Assembly: GCA_026419775.2 (NCBI GenBank)
Contig: JAOPGA020000840.1
Coordinates: 62,001 to 126,000 of the forward strand
Source: Acrasis kona
Lineage: Eukaryota; Heterolobosea; Eutetramitea; Acrasida; Acrasidae
DNA length: 64,000 bases
Direction: 5' to 3'
The notes under the pieces were generated by a model, which made no database searches, was not told where the DNA came from, and was given only the letters and a program-made list of their open reading frames with translations. Numbering within the stretch: position 1 is the first letter of the stretch; every line of letters starts with the position of its first letter. Of the stretch, positions 20,878 to 30,561 are shown in pieces. The position numbers were made by a program, and so were the translations under genes.

Positions 20878-21417
20878 TTTTTTTGTTTGGTAGATCCAGT
20901 TCGAACAAGAATTCGATTTGCTTTGATCTGTTACAATGGATACCTAAATTCAATCAACATACTTCGTAGTCAACCACAGTTGACTTCGTTCCATGAGGAC
21001 TGTAACTTCGGACTATACACAAAAATTCAGCTATAGTAGTGCCATTTTACAGAGCATGTTAGGAGATCAAATAAAATAAAGGAGAAGTTTTATTTACTTG
21101 AAAGTAGACGGATAATATTAGTAGCGGGATTATCATTAGAGCAGCATTCCTTCACGTATTAACAATATTCTTCGGTATATGTAATATATGTTATTTATAG
21201 TCGGAAGCTTCGGATCACGTCTCTTTGAATGCGTCGAAATTAACCTTATAATAAATTTTAATTTCCTAATAAAATAATGCGGAAGATAACCCCGACGTTA
21301 AATTTAGTCGCGTAATCCAAAAATTGTTCGAAATCTAAAAATGTGCTCCTTTGGGTATAAATTCAACATGTCAATTACACACCGATCACAAACAAAAACA
21401 CATCAACACAACAACAC
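20878..21417. other. Intergenic region upstream of secreted glycoprotein
   Basis: About 540 bp between divergent genes. No coding frame, RNA gene or repeat is supported. It is AT-rich, and the last 60 bp before 21418 are CA/AACA-rich as in a leader. Confidence 0.35.
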
Positions 21418-23106
21418 ATGATTAGAACTGTCCTTCTATTCGCTGCAATCATCGGGTTAGCAATTGCACAGAATGTCACCTACAAGGTTACGGAAAATGG
21501 AATTATTCTCTCCAACAACCTTATTGGAGGTCTCATTAGCACTGTACCTGCACAGTCAAGAACCAACGGTACCACCGCACAGGATTTGTGTGTTTACAGC
21601 TTCATCGATGTTGCATCAAACACCACTGCAAACGCTACATCAAACTCAAACAGCACACTAAGTGGAAATCACACATTGAGCGGAAACAACACATTGAATG
21701 CAAACAGAACATTGAGTGACATCCTCGTCGGTCCCTTGTCAATCTCATTCTCTCCTTGCTATTCATACGATGGAAGTAAATCTTTGAATGACTCCAAAAT
21801 ATATTCCCTTAGTCAATTGACCAACCTAGTGACTGCATTACTACCAAGCACTGCAAACATTGTTACTGGTGTTGCACAAAGCCTTTCAAACGCAACCTGG
21901 TCAGTCAGATCATTGGAGAACTACTTTAATGGAACTGAAGACGCAAAAGTTGCCGCCACCTTATCAACAAACCTAACATTTGTTGTCGTTCAAAATTACA
22001 CAGTACAGGTGAACGTCACTTCCCTACAAAACATTACAACACTAACGAACGTGACATCACTACAAAACACAACACAAACAGTATTTAACGAGACAAGTCT
22101 ACAAAACACAACAATTGTTTCGATCCAAAACGTGACTTCCCTACAAAATGTCACATCTCTACAAAACGTCACCAACTTGGTCAACGAAACCAGATCAAAC
22201 ACAACCTACTTGCCATTGGAAGTTTCATACACATTCTCCTTAGCTTCCAACGACCCCTCCATCACAATCACTTTTGAAGCAATTATTCAATCAAACGTCA
22301 CTTCAAATTCAATTCAATACTTATCCTTCTGTCATGCAGTCAATCAAGGATCATTCTCCAGATCACTCAACCAATCAAACTTACGCTCCTCCTCTCAATT
22401 CTCTCAAGTACAAGGAAGCTTAGTGACCTTTACATCCGGAAACGCGACCAGTTTGTTGTCATCCGTAGAAAACGGATTTGGTATTTTCAAGCAGTCACCT
22501 CTTTATTACTTGCATCAAGTCAACAGTAATGCATCATCATCAGTTTCTGATCTCATCCGTAAACCTTCTATTCTAAGGTCTGCCAACTCCTTGTTGCCAG
22601 TTCAAGGTTCAGTCCCTGCAGCTGCTTTTTGCGATGTGGTGCCTGTTTTCAGAGGATCAATTGTACATGAATTTGAGATTGGAATCGCAAAGCCAGTCAC
22701 TGCTCAAGTGGTTGAAGATTTGTTGGGATTAATTAAACCAGTGTCAACACCTACACCCACTCCTACTGCAACTCCAACTGCTACTTCAACTCAAACACCA
22801 ACTCAAACACCAACTCAGACACCAACAGTAGTGCTCACCACTACATCTACTCCAACTGCGACTCAAACACCAACTGCTACAGTAACAGAAACACAAACAT
22901 TATCGCCAACAATCACATTGAGTCCAGTTTCCACATTATCCCCAACAGAGACAGCGACTCCAATCGCAACACAAGTCTCAACATCATCACCAGTTATTGA
23001 TTCTACCTCAGTAATCTCAACACAAACTGCAGTCCCAGAAGAATCCGTGACAACTCCAGTAGTTAGACGTGCTAGAAGTTTATATGAAAGATTAATGAAT
23101 TTGTAG
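21418..23106 (+). CDS. Secreted mucin-like glycoprotein with sequon and Thr-Pro repeats
   Basis: A single exon of 562 residues. A clear signal peptide (MIRTVLLFAAIIGLAIAQ) leads the protein. A first array near residues 65-105 repeats N-x-T-L-S-G units, and a second (about 193-265) repeats SLQNVT and close variants, so that nearly every unit carries an N-glycosylation sequon. The C-terminal part (about 440-540) is a Thr/Pro/Ser tract (TPTPT, TQTPTQTPT), a likely O-glycosylated stalk, followed by a basic end RRARSLYERL. No transmembrane helix is seen after the signal peptide. It is probably a surface or extracellular coat protein. No known domain was recognised. Confidence 0.85.
   Translation: MIRTVLLFAAIIGLAIAQNVTYKVTENGIILSNNLIGGLISTVPAQSRTNGTTAQDLCVYSFIDVASNTTANATSNSNSTLSGNHTLSGNNTLNANRTLSDILVGPLSISFSPCYSYDGSKSLNDSKIYSLSQLTNLVTALLPSTANIVTGVAQSLSNATWSVRSLENYFNGTEDAKVAATLSTNLTFVVVQNYTVQVNVTSLQNITTLTNVTSLQNTTQTVFNETSLQNTTIVSIQNVTSLQNVTSLQNVTNLVNETRSNTTYLPLEVSYTFSLASNDPSITITFEAIIQSNVTSNSIQYLSFCHAVNQGSFSRSLNQSNLRSSSQFSQVQGSLVTFTSGNATSLLSSVENGFGIFKQSPLYYLHQVNSNASSSVSDLIRKPSILRSANSLLPVQGSVPAAAFCDVVPVFRGSIVHEFEIGIAKPVTAQVVEDLLGLIKPVSTPTPTPTATPTATSTQTPTQTPTQTPTVVLTTTSTPTATQTPTATVTETQTLSPTITLSPVSTLSPTETATPIATQVSTSSPVIDSTSVISTQTAVPEESVTTPVVRRARSLYERLMNL
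22012..22196 (+). repeat. In-frame SLQNVT sequon repeat array
   Basis: About 10 degenerate 6-12-codon units encode variants of T-S-L-Q-N-V-T or N-T/E-T; the DNA pattern is CTACAAAA(C/T) followed by a Thr- or Val-Thr codon. Each unit places Asn in an N-x-S/T sequon. Unit spacing is irregular, so this is degenerate repeat coding and not a perfect tandem satellite. Confidence 0.7.
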
Positions 23107-23379
23107 ATACAATAAATAACTTATTTTATACCTGATTCCTTATTAGCAACTCTCTTCAGTATCGTCCTCTCAGATGTGGGCAAACGTATCAAGTTTTTAA
23201 TTTTTGATTTTATTTTTAGTTTGAGCCTATGTAAATAACTCTTATTACGTCTGATGTAGTTCTCTTGTATAGAGTTTAAGGTCGCCAACAAATCTTTACG
23301 AGTTCATGTCTTGATGACAGTTGGCCATGAAATCTTTCGAAGGAAGTTTTACAAAAGTTTGGAAGGAAAAAGACAATAG

Positions 23380-23622
23380 ATGGATCAGTTCAAGGAATAC
23401 TTATCCCAAGCAACGCAAGCGCATGAAAGGGCTCAGGCTATCAAAGGGATGAAAATGGGACTAACAAGCAGGGACCAACTCATCTATAGCTTTGAGGCAC
23501 AAAAAGCACATGAAGCAGGTGTCAAAGATCCTTACGTTAGTAGACAGACGGTTGTTACCTTCTCATACCCATGTTGCCAGAAGGACATTGAAGCCCTAGA
23601 ACAAATTAGAATAAGAGATCTA
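23380..23622 (+). pseudogene. 5' fragment of TPR-SET protein gene, interrupted by a TIR element
   Basis: The ATG at 23380 encodes 81 residues before the element: a helical start, GLTSRDQLIYSFEAQKAH, then YVSRQTVVTFSYPCC and EQIRIRDL. The order matches the N-terminal arm of TPR/SET-domain proteins as I recall them from fungi and protists. After codon CTA the frame runs into the terminal inverted repeat at 23625 and ends in element sequence (about 23709). The rest of the protein lies at 26200-28119. Joining codon 81 to the TTG at 26200 gives RDLLVETIHYG with no frame change. No GT donor here can splice productively to the 3' part. Confidence 0.75.
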
Positions 23623-23624
23623 TT

Positions 23625-23647
23625 TTCTAATCAGCGAGAAAATCGGT
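23625..23647 (+). repeat. Left terminal inverted repeat
   Basis: The 23-bp repeat begins TTCTAATCAGCGAGAAAATC and pairs with 26177-26199 apart from one A/G difference at its ninth base. Confidence 0.85.
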
Positions 23648-23923
23648 GTTACAACCCCAATTTTTTAATTTCGAAGGCAAACCAGACTAAAAAACCGGTT
23701 TTTTTTTAATCCGAAATTCTAACTACACCAATCGAAGAATTGGTTTATACATACCAGTTTTAACAGCTTAAAAAACCAGCTATAAACTGGCCAAATAGAC
23801 AGTATCAGATGGTGCAATAAAACTGGTTTATAAGACTATGCAGTATTGGAATTTAACGCTAAATTAGCACTTGCAACAATGTTTAAATAAATGTAACAAA
23901 TTATATAGGGTAATTGAAGTTTA

Positions 23924-25123
23924 TTATTCTTCGATTGAATCATCCTCCAAATCATCCTCAGCATCCGAACTATCCTCGTCCACTTCCTCATCCTCGCTCT
24001 CGTTATCCTCTTCTGTNTCCTTTCCACCTTTGCCTTTGTTCACTTGAGAGGCCATAAACTGTTGGAATAGTTTTGGATCTACACCTTTCTTCTTAAGGTA
24101 AGCATTCATGTGTGACTTTTTGGCAGGCTTATCTGAAGCAAGCTTCGACTTCGTGTTCTTGAGTTGCTCTAAAAAGTGTCAAAAGGATTAAATATTCAAC
24201 TAACGTGTAATGAGCTTATGAACAGCTTTGTCAAATGGTCTTGTAGTTGATTTGTCATTGGTTACTAAATGGCCAAGATCCATCTTCAACTGTTTGATTA
24301 CCAGTTCTCTTAAGGTCTTACTACCTTCTGCACCACTAGTCCTCATGCCCTTGCTTGCCATAATGTCAAGCTTTGACTCTATAGTTGACGTAATAGCTGT
24401 CTTTACGTGTTTGCTCAAAGAGTCTGTCACAGCGAATAGTCCACCCCATTGGTTTACAAAATGAAGTACCCCTAGAGCAATCAAAGGTACGCTACGTGTA
24501 ATCTCATTTCTAACAATTGTCGCAACATCCTCTTTGGTTACCGATGGACCTGAAGCAATTAAATGAAGAACTAAAGTGCATCTTACCGTCAGAGCTATGC
24601 AACTCTACATCAGCAGTTCTCTTTGATCGCTCCAAAGCAAATGCTACCTCAGCCTCTGCTTCTGTCTGCCTTTTTTTCTTTGGTGTTTGCTTTTCTTTTG
24701 TTGCATTCTTTGGCTGACCTGTACCTATTTTGTTAAAAAAATGTTATCATGCGCATACAANGCTATTATCTTACCTATAACCGAATCATATTTTTTATCG
24801 GTTAAAATTTCACCCTTATCAATGCAGTCATATACCCATTCACAGGTATACAAGGGTATGTTACCTTCAACGGCAGTAAACCATGTGCTTTGCTTGCCAT
24901 CTTCGTAAATGACATTGGTAGCACCAGTACAACTCTTTATTACATCCCCGCCATGAGTTGTGATGGAATCCCTTGCTGTCTCCGCCCTATCCTTGTTTGA
25001 AACATCTATAAAAAATATTAGCCCAGCGAATACAATTGTTTTTGAAGACTTAGCTCTTTTTTTTGCAGGTGCCAATGTGTTTGTATTAGATGATGATGTT
25101 GAAGGTGTTTTACGTTTGGCCAT
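23924..25123 (-). CDS. BRCT-domain protein carried by the TIR element
   Basis: Complement join 23924..24168, 24205..24549, 24587..24724, 24775..25123 gives 358 residues; introns of 36, 37 and 50 nt all keep phase 1. Residues about 31-115 are a BRCT domain: TIVFAGLIFFI, then RDSITTHGGDVI, TNVIYED, and the conserved Trp in CEWVYDCI. BRCT modules bind phosphopeptides or DNA ends in repair proteins. A Lys-rich linker follows, then a helical region (about 165-280; ALGVLHFVNQWGGLF, KTLRELVIKQLKMDLGHL) of unknown family, and a very acidic tail. It may be a captured host gene or an element-specific accessory. Two codons contain an ambiguous base or lie near one. Confidence 0.75.
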
Positions 25124-26176
25124 TGTTTTTGTTTTGATAATAAAAACTACAATAAAATAGTTGACCATTTATTATTGGATATGTTTGTTACAATAACATA
25201 ACGGAAATACTTATAAATGTTAGTAACACCAATTCTTGCCAATCGAATGGTGGTAATAACTAGGGTATTTGTCCATTTTAACTGTGATTAAAGTGTAATT
25301 GTAAAATATAATACAGTAGATCAACAGGAGCAGAAAAACATTCCTTAGGGCGATTCGATGGCTAAAATAAAATATGGAGCGTGACAATTATATAGTGTTT
25401 TATCATTGTGACTAAAAACATTGGGCAAAGAAACACCCTAAATATGTTTGAATAAAACGTTTGAATTTTATTTGTGATTAAAATTTGAATAATGTATATT
25501 GTTGAATTGACCAACATAAAATATAGCATCTGCCTTGAGCAAGAAGAGCGCGCAGTTGCTGTTGATATAGAAGGATGTAATTTCTTCGTTACCATCTTCA
25601 TTGGATTCGAAGCAGTCCAATCATCGTTTGTAGTGGACAAACAATTATAAAAATGTTTGCCAAATGAGATATAGTGACTGTAAGGTTGTTTTGGTGTGAA
25701 TTAGGATCGGGCTCCAAGGATCGGATAATCTTAGACGGATTGAAATGAGCACTGTTTGCGTGAAGCGTTGAAGTGTTGTATTCTCCTTGTCTTTTAAAAA
25801 CTGCCTCAAAGATTTGAATTTGCGATTATAAAGTGTTGTTCCTGTTCTGTTATTCTACGCTTGTCCATAACACTTCCTTTGCTGTGTTGGTCTGGAGAGG
25901 GCTTTGGGGAGCCAGAGGTGATTTCCGTTTAATATAGCGCCAACGACACTGACCTGTAACAATTTCAAAGCGATGAAATCATTAAACTCCTCCACAAAAA
26001 TCTGTCAAAGATGCGATGCTGTGGTACCCTATAGGTAGAAGGCAAACAGGGGAATGATGCACTTGAAATTTTGGCAGCGGTTTTTTGAGGTTAATTAGAC
26101 TGGTTTATTACTCTGATTTTTCAATTTGGTTATTTTAGTCCATTTTGTTTTGGTTTACTAGATAGATTCTAAATAA
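25124..26176. other. Non-coding right half of the TIR element
   Basis: About 1 kb with no convincing gene. A 92-residue minus-strand frame at 25362-25640 has a hydrophobic C-terminus but no family likeness or start context. This half should contain the BRCT gene promoter. The last 120 bp carry the right subterminal TGGTTTA-type repeats. Confidence 0.4.
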
Positions 26177-26199
26177 ACCGATTTTCTCGCCGATTAGAA
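26177..26199 (-). repeat. Right terminal inverted repeat
   Basis: The 23-bp repeat ends ...CTCGCCGATTAGAA and is the inverted partner of 23625-23647, with 22 of 23 positions matching. Confidence 0.85.
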
Positions 26200-28119
26200 T
26201 TGGTTGAAACAATTCATTATGGGAAAGTTTTAGTTTGCAGAACATTTCATAGTGCTGCATTTAGAACAGATGGCCTAAATGTTTTAGTAGAAGATTCTAT
26301 TAATGATGTGGCATTTTTATCGATATACAACTTTGGCCTAGACAGGCTACCCACTGCACTTTTACCGGTTGGTACATACCTCGCAATTAAAGAGCCATAC
26401 TACAAAACTTCAGTACGTGGCGCACTTTCTCTTCGTGTCGACCACCCCTCCAACATTATCAAACTTGAGCTTGATAATCCCATTTTAACATCCTTAAAGT
26501 GGAAAGCAATACCAGCCTCAAGCCCAAATTACACGGAAGACCAATGGAAGGACAAAGGCAATGCTTTGTTTAAAGACGGTAAATTTCACTCTGCCCAGGA
26601 AATCTATTCAAAAGGTATCAAGCAGCATCCCGATTCCATCGTTCTTCATTCTAATCGCTGTGCTGCTTATTTGAAACTGAATGGTTACTCAACCCATGCA
26701 TTAAAAGATGCCGAATTTGTACTTTCAAAAGAATCCACTAATGAAAAAGCTCTTTATAGATGTGCTGCTTCTCTGTACTCTTTACAGAAATTCGACAAAT
26801 CCCATGAAAAGATTAATGCTTTACTCGGCATCAATCCTCAAAACAAAGAAGCAATTGCCTTAAAGGCCAGATTGATCAATAGATTACAAGAGTCCGAAGG
26901 TCGTTATGATTTTTCTGACATGATGAAGGAATCCAAACAAAATCCAAAGTCACGTCTTGATAGAGCATCTTTTCTTAGTTCTGTACAAGTTAAAAACTCT
27001 CCTGGGAGAGGTAAAGGTTTATTCGCAGCAAAAGACATTAAAAGGGGCGAACTTGTACTGTGCGAAAAAGCATTTGAGATTAGCTTCTCAGACATGAAGC
27101 TAACATTAACAAGAATTAATTTACACTCCAAATTAGTGGACATTGGTACGTCAGCCGTTCTTCCAATGAACATTTGTGACCGTTTCCGACGTGACGGTGA
27201 CGGCATTGAAGACTTTTTTAGTTTATATGCTGGAGATGACTACAAAGATAGATCACATCCAAAAGACAATAGTTGTATTGATAGCTTCTGGGTCGACAGT
27301 ATATGTTCTCTCAATTCGTTCAACGTTGATCCCAGCCAAGATGGTATCCGTGTTGTTACCGACGAGTCAACATCCACCAAAACTGATGATCTTCTATCGT
27401 CCCAAGGCTCTGCAATCTATCTAACGGCAACTCGTATTAACCATGCATGCGATGGTAATTGCATTCGAGTGTTTGTAGGTGACATGATGGTAATTAGAGC
27501 ATTCAGGAACATCAAAAAAGGACAAGAAATTTTATTCTCCTACGTTGATCAATTCAAGTCATTAGAGAGAAGGCAAGAAAAACTAAAAAAACATTGTTTT
27601 GTGTGTACTTGTCGGTTATGTAAATTGGATCGAGATGAACCGAAAGAGCAACGTGATTTGCGTCAAGAGATGAAGAAGAGATTTGATAAGTCTGAAATAC
27701 GAGGCGTTCTTCACCGTCCACCTTACAAAAATCCAAACCAGATTAAAAAAGAGCTTTCAACTTTTATTAGTTGCATAAACCAGTGCTATGAGCAATCAAA
27801 TCGAAAGGAATTGAGAACTGATCTGTTTTTTATAAGTACTGCTCAGAGCCATGCTTTGAAAGTGATGAAGGAGACAAGGAAAGCAGTAGAGTGCCATCAA
27901 GAACAGTTGCTGTCATTGGGATGTACTTTGGATGGAGATTTAGATGATGCGTTGTGTTGTTCTTTGTTTGTTAACATTTTCATGCAACTTTACATCACCA
28001 CCAGTGACCAAAAGTGGCTCAAAAAATCAAAAGAAGCTTATGGAGCTTGTAGTATAGGAGGACAAGAGACATTTGAAGAATGTTTTAAAAAAGTATTGAT
28101 GTATAAAGCGTTGGGTTGA
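26200..28119 (+). pseudogene. 3' part of TPR-SET lysine methyltransferase gene, separated from its start by the element
   Basis: An open frame of 639 residues entered directly from the element, with no ATG at the family start. The first 100 residues (VETIHYGKVLVCRTFHSAA..., LPVGTYLAIKEPYYKT...VDHPS) form the N-terminal beta domain of TPR-SET proteins. Three TPRs follow (about 110-225: KDKGNALFKDGKFHSAQEIYSKGI...). The SET domain starts at GRGKGLFAAKDIKRGELV; it has the INHACDGNC active-site turn and GQEILFSYVD, and ends with the Cys-rich post-SET CFVCTCRLCKL. The coding sequence itself is undamaged, so the insertion may be recent or heterozygous, or translation may start at an internal ATG. 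Confidence 0.85.
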
Positions 28120-28213
28120 TTTCAATAAAATCTTTGTATATGAATTAACCTCGAAAATGTGTTTGTAATTTTGCTATTCGACATTTTTCATAAGATTTTT
28201 AAGCCAACATATA

Positions 28214-28597
28214 ATGCACGAAACAGAAAAGGATCTAGACAAAATGGCTGGAATGCAGAATGTAACTTTGAGGATGACAGAACTTTTGGAGAAGAGCAAG
28301 GCAACAGAGCAATCCATAATATTAACGTGGGCTATTCTCAAGGATCTCTTTGCACTTAACGATTCAATCGTGGAACCTGTTATATTTGTTGACGATGAAG
28401 ACGAAGAATTCGAAACATTTGAGTTAGTATGGAAAAATTGTGCCTGCCTTATAAACGAGAAAGAAGTCCGAGTGTATTGGTTAGATTTGAACAAAGAGGG
28501 AACACCTTTCAAAAAAGAAGTCATAACTGTCGAAGGAAAAGAACTGAGTGATGTTGCGAAGAAAGCATGTTCTTTTATTATGCAGGCTTTGCAATAA
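28214..28597 (+). CDS. Small hypothetical protein
   Basis: The frame encodes 127 residues from the ATG at 28214; an in-frame Met at residue 11 is an alternative start. The product begins with an amphipathic helix (MTELLEKSKATEQSIILTWAILKDLFAL), has an acidic loop FVDDEDEEFETFE, then beta-like stretches (KEVRVYWLDLN) and a final helix DVAKKACSFIMQAL. No known domain is recognised. It lies about 95 bp after the TPR-SET stop. Confidence 0.55.
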   Translation: MHETEKDLDKMAGMQNVTLRMTELLEKSKATEQSIILTWAILKDLFALNDSIVEPVIFVDDEDEEFETFELVWKNCACLINEKEVRVYWLDLNKEGTPFKKEVITVEGKELSDVAKKACSFIMQALQ

Positions 28598-28867
28598 ATG
28601 TAAATTCTGACCCGTCTTCCCATTCAACAGTTCGTCAATTCTGAACAAGCAATGTGCGTCATTATCCACAGGATCTCCATCAGAAACTAAGAGTGGAGCA
28701 TGTTCTATTCTAATATATTGATCAATTCCACTTATCGCGTCGCATTTAATATCAGTTTGAATTGTAACGGCTCAAGTGTAGTGGTTCGGTGTAATTATTT
28801 TGCGCATTCTCATTATGGTCTGTTTATCAGTTATTTTGTTGCTGTCATCGACAGAAAGTTTATCATC
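28598..28867 (-). pseudogene. Coding-like minus-strand tract downstream of in-frame TGA stops
   Basis: After the stop of the next gene (28868) the same minus-strand frame continues with protein-like sequence broken only by one further TGA near 28781. It includes AVTIQTDIKCDAISGIDQ and HAPLLVSDGDPVDNDAHC. This looks like the degraded end of a longer ancestral protein. No 36-50-nt intron that removes both stops could be found. Confidence 0.35.
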
Positions 28868-29492
28868 TCAGCTTTCAATAAATGCCTGTGATTTAATGAC
28901 CATTACATCTCTGTTAGCGGTCATTTGATTGTATCTCACTGCCCTAATAACACTTCCAATTTGAACAGGGTCAAGAAAACTCATTTGCACTGACGACCAT
29001 CTGCCCAATCTTGCTCAGTATCCGATAAAACATCGTATGCAGACACAATAGTTGTCAACGATCTACGCTCTGAGTGTCCGCTATAACGATCCAGTCCAAT
29101 TTTAGAACTGCTGTCGGCACGGTTTGCACATCGCACACCAGTTCTAACCTCCTCTTGAACATCATCTGGGAGGATCTCGATGTAATTCTGTAACAGATCG
29201 CGAATGTTATTGGCGATCTTGTTCTTTCCAACGCGTAAGTCCTTATGAATGTATCCACCCAGTGAATTGTGGATGATCTTCCTCCAAAATGGACCTTTTC
29301 GTTCAGACTCTGGTATGCAATCTACGCAGTCCATTAGAATTGCATATGGACACAGCCTTTTGTGCGATTTATTGGCTGTCAATGTCTGGCTAGCTCTTCC
29401 AGTATAAGTCAAGACTATAGGACAAAAAAATTTCAATAACCTTGTTGGTTGAATTGAAGGTCATCTTGTCGAAGCTCATTGATACAAATCAT
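28868..29492 (-). CDS. Hypothetical protein, possibly a truncated gene
   Basis: Complement join 28868..28943, 28991..29414, 29441..29492 gives 183 residues. The phases fit, but the first intron would be only 26 nt, shorter than any other in the window, so the start is doubtful. The middle exon is well formed (SHKRLCPYAILMDCVDCIPE, FWRKIIHNSLGGYIHKDLRVG). No family is recognised. The frame is followed by a coding-like tract beyond its TGA stop, which suggests a gene that lost its C-terminus. Confidence 0.35.
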
Positions 29493-29746
29493 CGCTTCGG
29501 TTAATCAACATCAGCTTTCGCGCATATAAAAAAACTCATTTTAACGTTGTTCGTCATTTTTTATTATTCGTCAATTTTCATAAGATATATGTTCACGCCC
29601 TATGTGGTACCATGATGGATCTCCAAATTTCCTTGAACTCTATCAACGATTTGGGTGCGTTGATTTAGGCCAACTTACTTTAGAAACTATAAATAATTCC
29701 AACATGATGTTTCCTTGGCTGATGTCAACACCTGTGGTGTATAATT

Positions 29747-30540
29747 ATGTTTTGCCAAAAGTTTGGGGTAATTATACTTTACTTTCTTTTGTTGATTTGA
29801 AGAGTATTTACAGAAGAACATAATTAATGTTGGCAATGCAACCCTTGGTTCAACATGCTTTAACATACACGAAGGAAAGGCAACAGATATTAGCGATATA
29901 ATATTAAATGCGCCATCCAAACAAGTTTGGTCTGTGGATTCAAAATCAACAACACTTATTATTGAACTTTTCGCCAAATCAACAGTTAAAAAAATACTAG
30001 TGCAATCTGACTCCTTCTCTCCTTCTGCAATTACAATAGAATACTCAGCAAATGGTACCAAGAATAGCTTCAGGCCATTGAAGGTGGTCACCAGAGATCA
30101 ACTACGGAAGGTATGTACAATTTCACAAAACATCATGTTACGTGTTATAATCGAAGAAGGTTCCCTTCTCGATAGATTTAAATAAATCTGTAGAAGCCAA
30201 GTTTATCAGGTTCAAAATCTCAACTGATGCACAAAAGGTGTCACTTTCAAAGATTGAAATTTATGGTTCGCCTCTCATCACTCTTGAAAACCTTTCGAGC
30301 ATTGAATATTCCAAGGCTTTGAACACTCTTTATAAAAAATTTGTAATACTTCCATTTATTTAAATTCTCACATTACCTCAGATCGTCAATGATACACCAC
30401 TCACTGCGCAACAACAAGGCGATGAAGACCACCAGGAAAGCACGGTCACATTTGAGGAAGTGGATTCTGATGATGATGAAGATGTCGCAGAAGTAAGAAA
30501 GGAAGAAAAACAGCAACCATTCTTGAAATCAAAGTTGTAA
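29747..30540 (+). CDS. Galactose-binding-fold (F5/8-type C / XRCC1-N / IFT25-like) protein
   Basis: Join 29747..29767, 29814..30110, 30160..30342, 30382..30540 gives 219 residues; all junctions are phase 0. The jelly-roll pattern is seen in QVWSVDSKSTTLIIEL, VKKILVQSDSFSPSAITIEYS and KFIRFKISTDAQKVSLSKIEIYG, the usual discoidin-like order ending in a 'valRFxI...I.kIevyG' strand pair. A linker and an acidic tail (VDSDDDEDVAEV) follow. Small proteins of this fold include IFT25/HSPB11 and APC10-type subunits; nearby ciliary-type genes make an IFT25-like role possible but unproven. The first exon is only 7 codons and is the least certain part. Confidence 0.6.
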
Positions 30541-30561
30541 TTAAACATAGTTTATAATGGT

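Larger units (their letters stand above)
23625..26199. mobile_element. 2.6-kb TIR-bounded DNA element inserted in TPR-SET gene
   Basis: The ends are 23-bp terminal inverted repeats (23625-23647 and 26177-26199) that differ at one position. The direct flanks are TT at 23623-23624 and 26200-26201, a candidate 2-bp target duplication. The subterminal regions carry many copies of a TGGTTTA/TAAACCA or ACTGG core (23741, 23753, 23773, 23782, 23821; 26099, 26151). The element holds one four-exon BRCT-domain gene on the minus strand and about 1 kb without clear coding sequence. No transposase is recognisable, so the element is probably non-autonomous or uses an unknown enzyme. The only two ambiguous bases noticed in the window (24017, 24761) fall inside it, which would fit several similar copies or heterozygosity. 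Confidence 0.8.

Noticed and set aside
23625..26199. Tc1/mariner-type TA duplication at the element ends
   Set aside because: The TA alternative leaves the host gene out of frame after excision, whereas the TT boundaries restore it and fit the remembered family length.
23623..26201. The 2.6-kb insert as an ordinary long intron of the TPR-SET gene
   Set aside because: No GT near the left junction joins in frame to an AG near the right junction: the nearest pairs (23646 or 23648 with 26197) give immediate stops. All other introns are 36-50 nt, and TIRs mark the edges.
28868..28870. Selenocysteine at TGA
   Set aside because: No SECIS structure was seen, and TGA is used as a normal stop elsewhere. 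Left as a finding but not claimed.
29602..29823. 73-codon frame upstream of the galactose-binding-fold gene
   Set aside because: The spliced model starting at 29747 explains the region better; the longer frame is a different phase and ends inside an intron-exon boundary.
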